Positions 23,352 through 34,540 of a stretch of DNA of 64,000 bases are shown here, piece by piece (positions within the stretch are counted from its first letter, which is position 1; every line of letters begins with the position of its first letter). Made by a program: the position numbers and the translations under genes. The DNA lies in NCBI GenBank assembly GCA_009746045.1, contig RPFO01000452.1, positions 1 through 64,000 on the forward strand, written 5' to 3'. Under the pieces are notes generated by a model that saw nothing but the letters and a program-made list of their open reading frames with translations, ran no database searches and was not told the DNA's origin. This stretch comes from Mesostigma viride. Lineage: Eukaryota; Streptophyta; Mesostigmatophyceae; Mesostigmatales; Mesostigmataceae.

Positions 23352-24591
23352 GAGGTTATTTGATTATGCTGCAATCTGCTTGTTTCTTTCGGATAGTATC
23401 TGTATGGGGACTTGTATGCATGCAGGCATGGGGGAAGTATGCATGCAAGGCATGAGTAAGGCCAGCAGATTCGGCATTGGTCACACAAAACGCGCACTCT
23501 TGCACGTGTAGACATATCAAACTGCATGTGGAAGTGAGATTGACAAGCACGGAAGGGGAAGTCCTGAAGATATGTTAGTCAAGACATTGCTACTATGATG
23601 ATCTACGATGTATAATGACAACCAGACTCTTGAAACTGCTTCCTTGGAACCAAATTGGATCGTATGTTGTTTTTTTAAAAATAATAATAATTATGCCCAC
23701 TGGGTTGGTATATCAAGGAGACAACCATGTAAAGTTCCATCTCCTTTCAATTTTTTTTCCGCCGCGCTGCTGGTCACACAATTCTTCCAGCACCAATGTT
23801 TTCTTGTCAACTACAATTCGACCATAGTCTCCCCTCCCCCTTTTTTTCAGTTTGCCTAAATCGTCATTATAATCCTCAAGATTATTTATGTCGATGAGCT
23901 TGTAAGGCCAATGGATTCTTATCTTCATCTTATTCGTCATAGTTATGTTAGGCTTAACGCGTGCACGGACATGGCCTGTTATGTAGGTCAGAATGGATAC
24001 ATAGGAATATGGCAGCATTAATATGGAAATGAGGGGATCACTTCAGTCTCACCCCGTTTGTGACCACACAGCGAAATTCTTCCACTCGATACTGTTTGGA
24101 CAGTCAATTGGTCAGAAGGCAGAGCACTTATAGGAGCGTTGATTTGCGTGTGGCGAACTTGATGTTTGGTGGTCAGGTAGTAGCTTGGAGTGTTTTCTGC
24201 ACAATGTTGGCGATATAGGTTACTTGTAGAACAGTCTGTAGGTGATGCTGTCAGAGTGGAATGTTCTTGATCTTTCCTGGATCCTTGCAGAAAGTATCCT
24301 TCTCCGTAGGCCAACATCACGAGCTCCGCCTGAGTGATGGCATGTTTTTATTTAATGACCTATAAAGCCAATGATCCAGTGCAAGAGGAATCACCACATG
24401 CCAGTAGTCACCTCGAACGATGCAGGGTGCCAGCTAGATCAGCTGCCCTAGCTTCCAACGCAAGTTGATCAATCGCTTGAGCCATTACACTTCACGTGAC
24501 TTTGTACTTGTGTGCAGCTTCCCCACAGCGCTTCACGTTGCTATTATTAGTAAATGGATATAGTGGCCACGGCAGTTTTGCGCACTTTTAG

Positions 24592-27275
24592 GCGAAGAAC
24601 CTTTATCGGCTGACAATACATCCCCCTTGTCACTATGCACCCTCACTTGGTCCTTGTCACGTTCGGCCTTTGGCGGATCGGTGCCGGCCATGTGGAACCC
24701 TGGCCACGCCCTGGCGCGGCTCCGTACATTCTCCAGACTGTGCCGCCAACTACATCCAGGTCGTGGGCAACACCTCGATCGCCCCCACCTGCAGCACCGG
24801 TCAGCAGCTCGTCCAGGCCAGCTATCTCCTATCCTTTGCCACGTGCAACGTACTACACCGAAAAACTGGATGTTGACTTGCTTCGCGAGGTGGTTGCCGC
24901 CCGATTGGGGGTCCCACCCTGCCAGGTTGGCGTGAACGTTACGCTCGGTGGCAGCAGCAGCCGCCGGCGGCAGCTGCTGCAGCTGGCAGAGAATCAGATT
25001 GAAATCGCCATTGAGTCGTTTGCATCGGCGAATTTCAGCGTGCAGTCCATCAAGGACCTCTTCCAGTCAGTGGATTTCACCACCTTCCTGGCAGGCGTGT
25101 TTGAGCCCTTAGGCAACGTGACAGAGGTCGTACTTGGGGGGCCGGTGCGTGAGGTTGGTCTGTCGTCTGTCACATCCGACCCGCACTTTGTGAGCGCGCA
25201 CGGCGACCGTTTCGACTTTGTGGGCCGCGCAGGGCGTTCGTACTGCGTGCTGTCAGACGAGCGGGTGCACGTGAACGCGAGGCTCACAGGTGGTGCTAGC
25301 GCATCGGATGCTGCTGGCGATGCCAGCATGAAGGCGGCCAGTGCCCGTGTCTCCAAGGAGGTTGGCGACGCCCGCACGTGGATGGACCAGATCAGCGTCA
25401 TGTATGGGAGCGACCGCGTGTTGGTGGATGCTGACTCGCGCCCAGGGGCCCCCTATGCGGCCTCGTTTGGGACCGTTCACTTGAACGGGGTAAGTTGCTG
25501 GTATTTTAGGAGGCGTTTCGACATCGTTGTGCTTAAAAGGCGGCAGTGCAGGCAGCACGGATGAGCGGAACAGTGTAGGCGGAGGAGAGACATAAGGGGC
25601 TGAAAAGGATGCTGGCTGACAGTACTCAAGACTGTTCATGCGGCATATGTGGCTTGTACGGTCGCGCGGTCACTGCATGTTTCCTTATGGCCTTTGCGTA
25701 GGGCACCATGGCTATGATTGGCTACGGAGCGATATGGGAGGTGCATGTGTCGCCCAATGATGTGTATTCGTGAGGGGCCTCTATGTAAGGGGCACCGGCG
25801 TGTGGGATATTACGGGTGCAGCAGCGGACGAGGTGGACTCTTATCTAGAGACTGGTGCGCATGGGGCGCAATGCTGACATCCAGAACTAGTAGGTAATAA
25901 TGCTGACTCAGCACTGCATCCATCTCACTGAAAGTCCGTTGTCACTTTTCCTGTTTGCCAGATGTGGCCTGCCACTGGGTGCCGCATGTGATGCACAGGG
26001 TTGGGGTGATCCGTGCAGGTGGGAGTGGGGTTGGGTTTGCATGCATGCGTGGGTGGGCACATGACTGACAGGCTGGCGGGTTTCATGGTGGGCTTTAGGG
26101 CTGCATGCCCATGATAGAATGCTTGGGGATCTGGACATGAAGGACGGAAGGTTGTGGACGAAACTGTGTAGCGTCCAGTGGTGGGTTGGTTTAGCATCTG
26201 CTAGCTTTAATAGGCATCATGGCCCGCATACTGTAGATGCCGGTGCAGTGGCTTCCACAATGCTGTTTCGTCGATAGTTCTGGCCTGGCACTGAGGTTCC
26301 ATGTGGGCTGATGCTTGTGCCTGGCCTTGAACCGGCACGTAGGCCAACCATAAATTTTCTTCAGATCTTTTGCTTCAGATTTGTTTCAGCGTTTTATTGA
26401 ACAACATTGATGAGACAACCAGCGCAGGCCATGGCAGTAGTCTGGAGGTAAACCTTTCTTGTCATTGCTACCGTAGTGTTTAAATTCGCTTTGCAACAAA
26501 TACTGTGCGAATCGACCTCGCAAAGCTTCTATTAATTTGCTTTATTCCGGCTCGCAAACTCTAGTTCAAATGCTACTGGACATAACTGCTGGATTTTGTA
26601 CTGATTTCCTTGGATTGTACTACGAAAACGCCGCTTGGCAGCTTCCATGTGGAAATAGTATTGCCTCGCAAACATACACTTTCACCTTGTTTTTGGGTCG
26701 CACAACTGTTAAGTTGTTGCAGTGTGATTTTGACCACTGCCGTATAATATTGTTTCAGTGTCCATGTGGGATGGATTGCCCAATATTGTAATGTTTTGAG
26801 GCGACTTCTGGGCATGATGTTCTTATTTGACACCGGCACATCAAGTTGTACATATTCCTTTGTGTGAAGAGGGGCCTTTTTTTATAATATCAGTGTGTTT
26901 CTAATATCAATGTGTTAATTCGTTCCATGTCTCGATGCGTGTCTTGATTGCCCAGGTCCCCCTGGAGGGCAAGCTGGGCACCCGCCAGCTGCCGTCGGGG
27001 CTGGTGGTGACCCGCAGGAGGACGCGGGTGTACATCAGCGCGCCGGGCGTGATGGAGATGGTGGTGGAGGTGGTGCGCGCGGCGTTCTGGGAAGCAGACA
27101 AGGGGCCCGGCAAGAACTTCCTGGTGAGTTGGGTGCATGCACATAATTCACGCATGAAGTGAGGGCCTCCCTTTGCACCAAGGGTAAAGTTTTTATGTGC
27201 CGAAGCGGGTAGCCCGGGGAAGGAAGAAGTGTAGCTGATTCTGTGTTAGGGGCAGTCTGAGATGGGGAGAGGGAT

Positions 27276-27358
<83 letters not shown>

Positions 27359-29740
27359 AAGAGGGAGTACCACGGGAGAGAGTGGCGCTGTTTGTCGCAG
27401 GATGTCTGTGTTTTGCTTTTGAAGTGGTGGAAGGATATCTCCACGAAAATGACAACGTTGCAGGGCATCATAATGATTCATTTTCACTGCATGGAAACGC
27501 TTGTATAAATCGCATTCTCGGACTTGGTGTTGCTTTCCATAAATGTAAATTATGTAATTGTGTCTTCATATAAGATCATTGGCTATGTGGTGCACATCCC
27601 TGCCATGGCACCCTGGGTGATGCGTGAACATGGACATTATTATTTTCCCTTGGAGCTTTGATGGAGGGATATCGAAGCTAGTGCAAGCTAGCGAGAGGCG
27701 CCCTCCCTCATTGTGTATAGGGGTTCCTATATTGGTACCCATGTGACGTAGTCGCGTGCTTTTGATTAATTAAATAGTCATCCCTCGGGGTTGTTTGCCA
27801 TTTTCTATGTTTGCTGTCAGTTATTTGTGATGTAGTAGGCTAGCTCTCCATAGCGGCTTTGACATACCTGGGAGGACATGCTCGCAATGATGCCTGCTCA
27901 GTGGCGCGTATACGTATCCGGATATGTCTGTCTTGCTTTCAAGTTTCCATTCCGTGGCATGAGACTGAATCCAGGCGTCAATTAGTTTTGTTTTACTGCT
28001 TGGTTATGAATGGATGCCGCAATCGCGGGGTCAGTGAACGCAATCTCAACATCTCGCGTGCATGTTATGGGTGCCTAATAAAGGGACGGGACACACTGAA
28101 TTTTTTCGCGCCAAGAAACTGGCGCCGTTACCGTTGGTATCTCCGGACCGTGAAATTGTGATGAACAACGCGCGCACCTCATGCGGAGGTGGCCATGGCG
28201 GAGTGCGTTCCATAGAAATTGGCCTAATCGGGCAAGTGACAGGCGGAAAAATTATGCCGGTGGTTGAAAATGATGTTCTTAATTGTATGACGTTTCATAG
28301 CCATACATGCATTATTTGAAAAATCGCTGCCTATCTTGATACAGGTTTGCACGGGGGTCTAATCCAAAAATCTGGCTGCAATAAGTAATTTAGAATGCGT
28401 GCCTGCGACGGAAGAGTTTAAGATTCGTGGGTTATTGATGCAGGAAGAAGCGTTTCATAATGGCAGCAATTAAAGTAACCAAAGCGGCTTTCATCTGCGG
28501 CCATTTCCCGTCACTTCTTCAATGATATCGCTCAGGCCTGCGTGATCCGCGTCTAAGCCATCCAATGATGACTAGCTTTTCTTGCGCGTCTGGGTAGGAA
28601 TTTGTGCCGACCATGGTAAGTCCATTTTCCGCATGTCACCGCCCAATCTTTTTGCGCTCTATATGTTCCTGACATGAAGCTTTTGCCGCTGTTTCCGGGT
28701 AGTTCTTGCTATTTTGTTCGCCACTTGTTGCAGTTGCGCTATCAGATTTTCCGCAGCTTTCAATGGTTTGCCTCATGCTGCCTATGCCATGCTTCTTAGA
28801 GCTACCATGAATCGATCGGGCAGTTATGGACCCCTTTCTTAAACCTGAAGCTGGCGGTGTATGAGCAAACTACTAAGGTCAGAATGACCTGTAGTTTGTG
28901 GCAAGCCTTATGATACATTACATGATTTACGTATACTTGTTTTGGCCCAGTATGTGGTGGGCAAGGGTGTCTTTGGAGTGGTGCTCGTGCTCAAAACTGC
29001 TTTTATGTTTTCTTTTTTTTTCTTTTCATGTGATCATATCTCAATGTGAGTAAACGCGGTCAGAATGAGCTGAAAGTGGGACTGTGAAATTGCCACCGTG
29101 GGCCATTTTTTAATTGTAATACTTTACCCAGTTGGATGTGTCTATGATTTGATTAATTTTTGGAAGGCACAAAAAAAAAACGTGTTTTTCACTAAAATGC
29201 TTCGATGTGTCTAAAAATGCTTTTTCTGCGGTCCTGAGTAGCCAGATGAGAGTGGGGATACATCATGGGATTATATTATTTGGTCACATTTGGTTTGCCC
29301 AGTGCCCTAGGGAAAATAGGTCATAAATGGCGTCTTTTTCTATAACGGGCACCTGGTATGGGGTTCTACCCCCCCCCCCCTAAGTGGTTGGAATTTTTTA
29401 AAAAATCATATTTACGTTCCCCAATATCATTCTTATCACATGCATAGGTATGCTTTCCAGAAAAGTGCACTTCAGGTGTGTCCCATCCCCTTAATCTGTC
29501 GGTACCTGAGTATGCACTGTGCGCTTCGGCATATGCTTCATGTCACAGAACTTCCAAGTCAAGGAGTTTAAGGCATCAGGCGCGGTCCACGGCATCCTGG
29601 GCCAGTCCTTCTCCAAGCAGGGCGCAGAGGTGCCCATGGAGGGCACCGACAAGGATTATGCGACCAGCGGCATGTTCGCGGCCGACTGCCGCTTCGCCAA
29701 GTTCGCATCACGGTCTACACGTGGGGCGGCAAGGGTGTAA
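24592..29740 (+). CDS. Secreted root-cap/VWD-like domain protein, three exons (24592-25489, 26956-27123, 29549-29740)
   Basis: Exon a (AG at 24590-24591) has a Cys-rich start, then SDPHFVSAHGDRFDFVGRAG, SYCVLSDERVHVNARL and RTWMDQISVMYGSDRVLVDA, ending at a GTAAGT donor after 25489. Exon b runs VPLEGKLGTRQLPSGL to PGKNFL. Exon c runs NFQVKEFKASGAVHGILGQSF to YATSGMFAADCRFAKF and a stop at 29738. All three joins are phase 0 with canonical GT-AG. The order SDPHF, CLLSD..HVNA, VHGVLGQ, YATSxxFxxDC matches the plant 'root cap' family, itself related to von Willebrand factor D domains; these are secreted or cell-wall proteins. One frame change near 24,853 (after SFATCNV, before YYTEKLDVD) needs a single-base indel. 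It may be part of the same gene as the RTX exon upstream. Confidence 0.72.
25490..26955 (+). other. Intron a-b of the root-cap-like gene
   Basis: Donor GTAAGT at 25490, acceptor CCCAG at 26951-26955. Small open frames inside are not supported as genes. Confidence 0.75.
27279..27355. repeat. (GA)n microsatellite
   Basis: About 38 uninterrupted GA units inside the second intron. Confidence 0.97.
28082..29490 (+). mobile_element. T1b: T1-family element inside an intron
   Basis: Starts AGGGACGGGACACACTG and ends inverted as GGTGTGTCCCATCCCC. TTAA follows the right end (29491-29494) and ATAA precedes the left, a likely decayed TTAA duplication. It shares long internal stretches with T1c (50,463-52,379, opposite orientation), for example the part around 28,170-28,320 and the blocks containing TGGTGGGCAAGGGTGTCTTT and GAGTAAACGCGGTCAGAATG. 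No coding capacity. Confidence 0.8.
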
Positions 29741-30660
29741 TACCACGCAGTTCTTATGACTAGCGTTTCACCACAGCTTAGATCCACATTGATGACCCTC
29801 GCCCAGGGGCAGGCAGGCTGGCAGGCAGGCACAAGCATTGAAGCGGCTCTGTGACGTGAAAGCTTGTGTTTTTTCCACCGAGCCATCACAGGTAGGGTGC
29901 TAGTGCATGAAGGCGTGCCCATCGCCGATAATCGGCTTAGCCAACCAGGTGGCCTGAATATTTGGTCCCAAGAGAGCTATCGGGTGACCACGCTTTGGCA
30001 GCTGTGTTTGTTTTTCTCTTTGATGTTTGGTGTTGAAGGTCCGTAGTGGCGCATACTCGTTGTAGGTTATACTCCTTCCCCCCCCCCCCCTTCTTTTTTA
30101 CTTTTTAAATCGCCCTTCTTGTGCGTTTTGGATCCTCTGTTTGGGATGTATTGGAATGATTGCCGACCGGCAGAATAATAGGGCCGGCAACCTGCTAAGA
30201 AGGCCTGCCTGCTGATGGCCCTTGCATTGTGCGTGGCTAGTGCCAAGTACAAAGCGATGCGTTAGCATGCCAGGGTTGCGGCCTGGCCCTTGGAACGTGT
30301 GCAACACTGACATAGATTGTGCTTTTGGCTTGTTTTTATTTAGTCTGCAGAACTTTGGGACTCATTCTGGGACTTTGGGGGAGTTTGTCCAGGACTTTTG
30401 TTTGTAATTATGATAATCATTTTTGTGTGTAATTATGATGTTTTTTTGTGTGTGTTAACCTTTTCTTAGACTTTCGGACTTATTTTTTGCAAACTTACCT
30501 ACCTCATGCAAAATTATAAGTCCCAAGGATACGCCCTAACCCGTTTTTTTTTTCAACGCGATACATCGCGTTGTAGGGTTAGAACGCGGTGTATCGCGTT
30601 GTAATCTGACACGTGGCAGACATAGTAGATACGAGATTTTCGGTCCGACACTCGGTGGAC
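29741..30660 (+). other. Putative 3' UTR and intergenic region
   Basis: TGTAA at 30403-30407 and again at 30428-30432 are candidate poly(A) signals of the type used in volvocine algae, for the gene ending at 29740. Between 30,555 and 30,605 a short GCGATACATCGCGTT-type repeat occurs. No further gene is seen. Confidence 0.4.
30403..30407 (+). terminator. Candidate TGTAA poly(A) signal
   Basis: TGTAA about 660 bp after the stop of the root-cap-like gene, with a second copy 25 bp on. TGTAA is the usual signal in chlamydomonad algae. Assignment rests on position only. Confidence 0.3.
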
Positions 30661-30669
30661 GGACTCCTT

Positions 30670-30895
30670 ACATCCCGTGCTGGTGGACCTCATCAAAGCT
30701 TTCGATTTGATTTTCTGGCCTGCGCTGTGGGACATCCTCGCTCTGTTCAGGATCCCCCTCCCCCTTATAACTGTCATCCGCAATCTGTATGAAGGGTCCA
30801 CCACCTCGGTGCGCACTTCCTACGGGACCACGCCACCATGCTCTTTACAGCAGGGCTGCGTGATCTCGCCCTACTTGTTCATTATTGTCAAGGAG
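30670..30895 (+). pseudogene. LINE reverse-transcriptase fragment
   Basis: Reads HPVLVDLIKAFDLIFWPALW, then LPLITVIRNLYEGSTTSVRT, then QQGCVISPYLFIIV, a middle slice of a LINE reverse transcriptase. It has the same order and wording as the copy at 34,745-34,960. Both ends are missing and the YADD box is absent, so it is a dead fragment. Confidence 0.8.
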
Positions 30896-31226
30896 ACAAC
30901 CAGCGCAGGCCGGAAATCGGGAGAATCCGGACCATGGTAGCTCGAGCCTGCCGTTATCTTGTCCGCGTTTTCGAGTCGTTCAGGATGATGAATATGAATG
31001 GAGATGGAAATGCGTAGCCTTGTGCATTGAAATTATGGCTGGCTTACGTGTAGAGCGACTAGATGACCTAGACGGTGGGGCCGGAAACAGCTTGCTTGAT
31101 CAGCGCGTGTGTTTCGAGCCTAACTGGCCGGGATTGTCTAGTGGTGAGCACCATTGCTGCGATCGCTCTCCCACCATTTACGAGGAAATACCCGCAAATG
31201 GAAAACAACTGAAAAGGTCTAGCTAG

Positions 31227-32990
31227 TCAGTCATTGGCCTGGAAAATGGGGTCACCCAGAATGACCATGTCAAAAGGAGGACGGTCAGTATCCAGGGTCA
31301 GGTTCCGATCCCGGCGAGGCGGACGACACACCTGGGAGTAGCCATAGGACATGGGCGTCAAGGAAATCTCAGGCGCCGCCCAAGGAAGGTCGCACGCGCG
31401 GCACGCCGCCGCCGACATACCATGGCCCACAACCGCAGTGTCCGCTGATGACGGCATACAATTGGCGACTGAAGGCGCGCGGTCCCTGTCACCACGGGCC
31501 AAATCCTGAAGCGAGTCAGCCGCACGCTGGTGACGCAGGTCAGCCTCACTAACCCGGGGAGCAGCGACCACCGCTGACAGCAGACGTGGCCCCGCACTGG
31601 AAACGCGACCCGGAACGGAGGCCGGCGCAGTGGACGAAGAAGCGCCTGTCGACCGGGACGGACCCGCCAGTGAGGGGGCCTCAGACGGAGGCATACCCGA
31701 AGGCCACATGTCCATCGAAGGCTCCGCAGGTGGACGACCGCCGGGGTAGGACTGGTTACCGTCGATGCGATCCAGTCAGGAACAGGCACACACTGAGGCG
31801 GACCGCCTTCCCACTGACAGCGTCGGAAGACCACTGGTGTCGCCGAAGAAACCCCGCGAGGGCGGAACAGGAGCGGCCTGGGTCGGCCCAGGCGCGGGCG
31901 CCGCCACTGCCGACTCGCCCGTACATACCGAAGGCTGGGCACGCGGAGGCGCCGACGTGTCGCGTTTAGGCGTAGCAACCGCGCGCGACGGCGTAGCAAC
32001 AGCGCGTGAGGCGGCGCGACAGTCGTCGCACACAGGCGCGACAGCAGGGGCGGAAACAGCCACAGGCACAGAGGACGAGGGATCTACACTCGAAGGCGCC
32101 TGCGCAGCTGCAAATGCCCCAAACGCAGCAACGAGGGACTGAATCTGCGCCTGCATCGCAGAAACGGTGACGGCCAGGCTAGCCGTCGCTGGATCTACAG
32201 AAGGGGTAGGAAGAGGATCGGTCGACACACCCCTCGACGACACTGGAGACGAAGGGACTGGTAAAGGGGCCGACCTACCCTCAGACACCGAGGAGGCAGT
32301 AACTGAGGCAGGGTACACCGGGGTGTAGGGTACGTCCACCGGCGTGCCCTGAGGAGACGGATCAGCCGAAGGAAGGACCTGAGCTGAGTCAGCTGACTGA
32401 TCGGCTATCTCCACGAACTCTACCGCCCGGAGGAGATCACAAGGGTCATCATCTAGCTCCGCATCGTGAACCCTCAGCCGGAAGCCCATGGAAAATATCC
32501 CTGAGGCGCGCGCGCTCCACAGGGGTAGAGAGGTAGGAAAAAATGCGCGGGCCCTGAAGCACGGCCTCTATCTGTGCAAGCGCAGGACAGCGGGACCCAC
32601 ACCCCAGGACACAATGGCCGGCGTCATCAAAGCTATGTACGGCTAGATGTTTGCCCAGAGGGTCCGAGCCGTACCAAGAGAAGCTGAACAGCGCCGTCCG
32701 GACCAGGGCCGCTCGGTCGGCCGGCAGGGCCAAATGCAGGCGGCCACCAGGGAAACAGCTCCGCGCGACCCATCGGCCGGGGAGCGCCTCGTGAAATAGC
32801 TGAGGATCAGGAGACCGAGGAGCTGCCAGGGGCTCCTCGTGACTGGGGTAGGAGTTTCCATGGAGCTAGCTGCGGAGGGGGGGGACAACCAACCGACCCA
32901 CCGCCGAAAGATATAACATAAGGCCAAGAAGACAAACAACTAGAGATTGTGCAGGTTTTTGTACTCCTGCAGGAGGCGACTACGTCCATT
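31227..32990 (-). pseudogene. Retroelement gag/ORF1-like protein, frameshifted
   Basis: On the minus strand a protein-like sequence runs from about 32,880 to 31,227 in several frames. First comes a part reading LALPADRAALVRTALFSFSW with GHCVLGCGSRCP (32,733-32,449). Then 32,489-31,776 is Pro/Ser/Ala-rich with a helical segment (VTVSAMQAQIQSLVAAFGAF) and a CDDC pair, stopping at 31,776. A second Ser/Ala-rich frame covers 31,715-31,227 and ends PPFDMVILGDPIFQAND. The composition and the frame breaks fit a decayed gag- or ORF1-type protein of a retroelement. No RT lies next to it. The mirror-image plus-strand frames are GC-rich shadows. Confidence 0.45.
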
Positions 32991-33035
32991 ACTCCTGCAG
33001 GAGGCGACTACATCCATCTAACTCCGACTCGATCT
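32936..33035. repeat. Short tandem duplication
   Basis: TACTCCTGCAGGAGGCGACT is present twice, 32,961 and 32,990 onward, each followed by a variant of CATCCAT. Each unit contains the palindrome CTCCTGCAGGAG. Confidence 0.7.
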
Positions 33036-33036
33036 G

Positions 33037-33310
33037 TGTATTAATTAATTAATTAATTAGACTCGTGCTCCCGTTGGGGAGTCACGGAGCATTAACCCCG
33101 ATGGATGGATGGATGGGTGCAAACAGTCCTACCGGTCTAATCTATCTACATTGGCCACATACTACATCTATCTAACATTCTAACTACAACATCTATCTGT
33201 GTATCAACATCGATCTGTGTATACCACACCCTATCTATACCTCGCCCCGAGCATACATCCACTTAACATTATACTGGCGTTGAGTACCGCGGCCCCTTTT
33301 CACATCTCTA
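33037..33310 (-). mobile_element. 3' end of a (TTAA)n-tailed LINE, truncated
   Basis: On the minus strand it ends with the hairpin TGCTCCGTGACTCCCCAACG...GGAGCA and an AATT/TTAA tail (33037-33060). The same 3' UTR recurs at 33,648-33,880 (same strand) and 36,820-37,044 (plus strand). Confidence 0.8.
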
Positions 33311-33424
33311 TGGGCCGGCCACGATGCATACTCTCTACCTCATATCTTCTACCTCACCAGTATCAGGGTTATGTTCCAGAGGGGCAGGAGTTATTTCTCT
33401 GGCCAGCAAACGTGCTCTGATGAT

Positions 33425-33612
33425 CATAGACTGAGCTTGAGCTGACTCCTATATGGAAAGAACGTCGGAGAGTGTGTCTGCCAGGAGGAGGGAATATCTA
33501 TTTCATACAGGAAGTTTCCTACTCTAGAAAGCACACGAATAGGACCGAGGAAGGAGGGCCTGAGCTTAACCTTCAACTCAGCCTCGAACTTGTGAGCAAA
33601 TTAATCGGCCAA
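33425..33612 (-). pseudogene. Ty3-type integrase C-terminal fragment
   Basis: Minus-strand reading KFEAELKVKLRPSFLGPIRV, then LSRVGNFLYEIDIPSSWQTH, matches the usual C-terminal end of Ty3/Gypsy integrases (pattern GPF.v...G..aY.LdLP..w..H). It is sandwiched between two LINE 3' ends and is dead. Confidence 0.65.
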
Positions 33613-33647
33613 CACGTCACATCACCTAAAAATGGCCTTTTTGGTTA

Positions 33648-33880
33648 CATTAATTAATTAATTAATTAATTAGACTCGTGCTCGGGACCGTTGGGGAGTC
33701 ACGGAGCATTAACCCCGATGAATGGATGGATGGGCGCACACATTCCTACCGGTCTAATCTATCTACATTGGCCACATACTGCATCTATCTAACAACATTC
33801 TAACTACATCATCTATCTAGGCAGCCGCACGCTGCCCTAGGGGAGCTATCTAGCGTGCCTCCCGCGGGATTGCACATGGG
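33648..33880 (-). mobile_element. 3' end of a (TTAA)n-tailed LINE, truncated
   Basis: Same 3' UTR, hairpin and tail as at 33,037-33,310, extended further 5' into GCACGCTGCCCTAGGGGAGC, which also occurs at 36,850. A small insertion (GGACC) lies in the hairpin at about 33,682. Confidence 0.8.
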
Positions 33881-34540
33881 GTCATATCATTTGGTTACAT
33901 GGGGTCATATCTCCCACGCATATAGTCAGATCGGGGTGCCTTCCTGGACTTAAGGTCCCCCTTGGACCCTGTTCACATCACATAAATTGGGGGGCCAACT
34001 GACCTAGTTTTAGCATCAAACCGTGACGTGGAAAAGTGCAAAAAACAATGTTTTCCAGGCATATGGAGGCATAGCAGCCACATGTGCACAAGTAGTAAAT
34101 GTAGTCCAATTTAGCTGGAAATGGTTAATTTACATCCTTGAAGACAAAAACCGCCTTAAGTATGCAATGTAGGACCAAACTATGTGCTATAATTCTGGCA
34201 TACATGAGCCAAAATACCGTTTTAGTGCATTATTTTCAAACTTATGAAGCCCTTAAGCCAGCACATATGTGGCCCAATCATGCCAGAATTCGTCACATTA
34301 ATAGCACAATACTTGAATTCACACTAGAACACAAGTTGGACATATTAGGACCACTGCCGGCCCAGTGACTAAAAGTGACGGATGAAAGCAGAAATAGAGC
34401 GACTTTTGCCAAAATACTCCATATTCTGTGCCATTGTCTTGGAAAACTTTGCATTCTTTACTCAATTATCGTCATGGCTGTCATGGGATTCATATACATG
34501 CCACTGGGGCTGGATACATTTTAAACCAACACAGACTAAA
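33881..34540. other. Intergenic, no gene seen
   Basis: Moderately AT-rich. The open frame 34138-34368 has no recognisable protein features. Confidence 0.35.

Larger units (their letters stand above)
27124..29548 (+). other. Intron b-c of the root-cap-like gene, enlarged by repeats
   Basis: Donor GTGAGT at 27124, acceptor TGTCACAG at 29541-29548. It contains a (GA)n array and the 1.4-kb T1b insertion. Confidence 0.75.

Noticed and set aside
31586..32142. Plus-strand Arg/Pro-rich frames
   Set aside because: Shadows of the minus-strand gag-like sequence.
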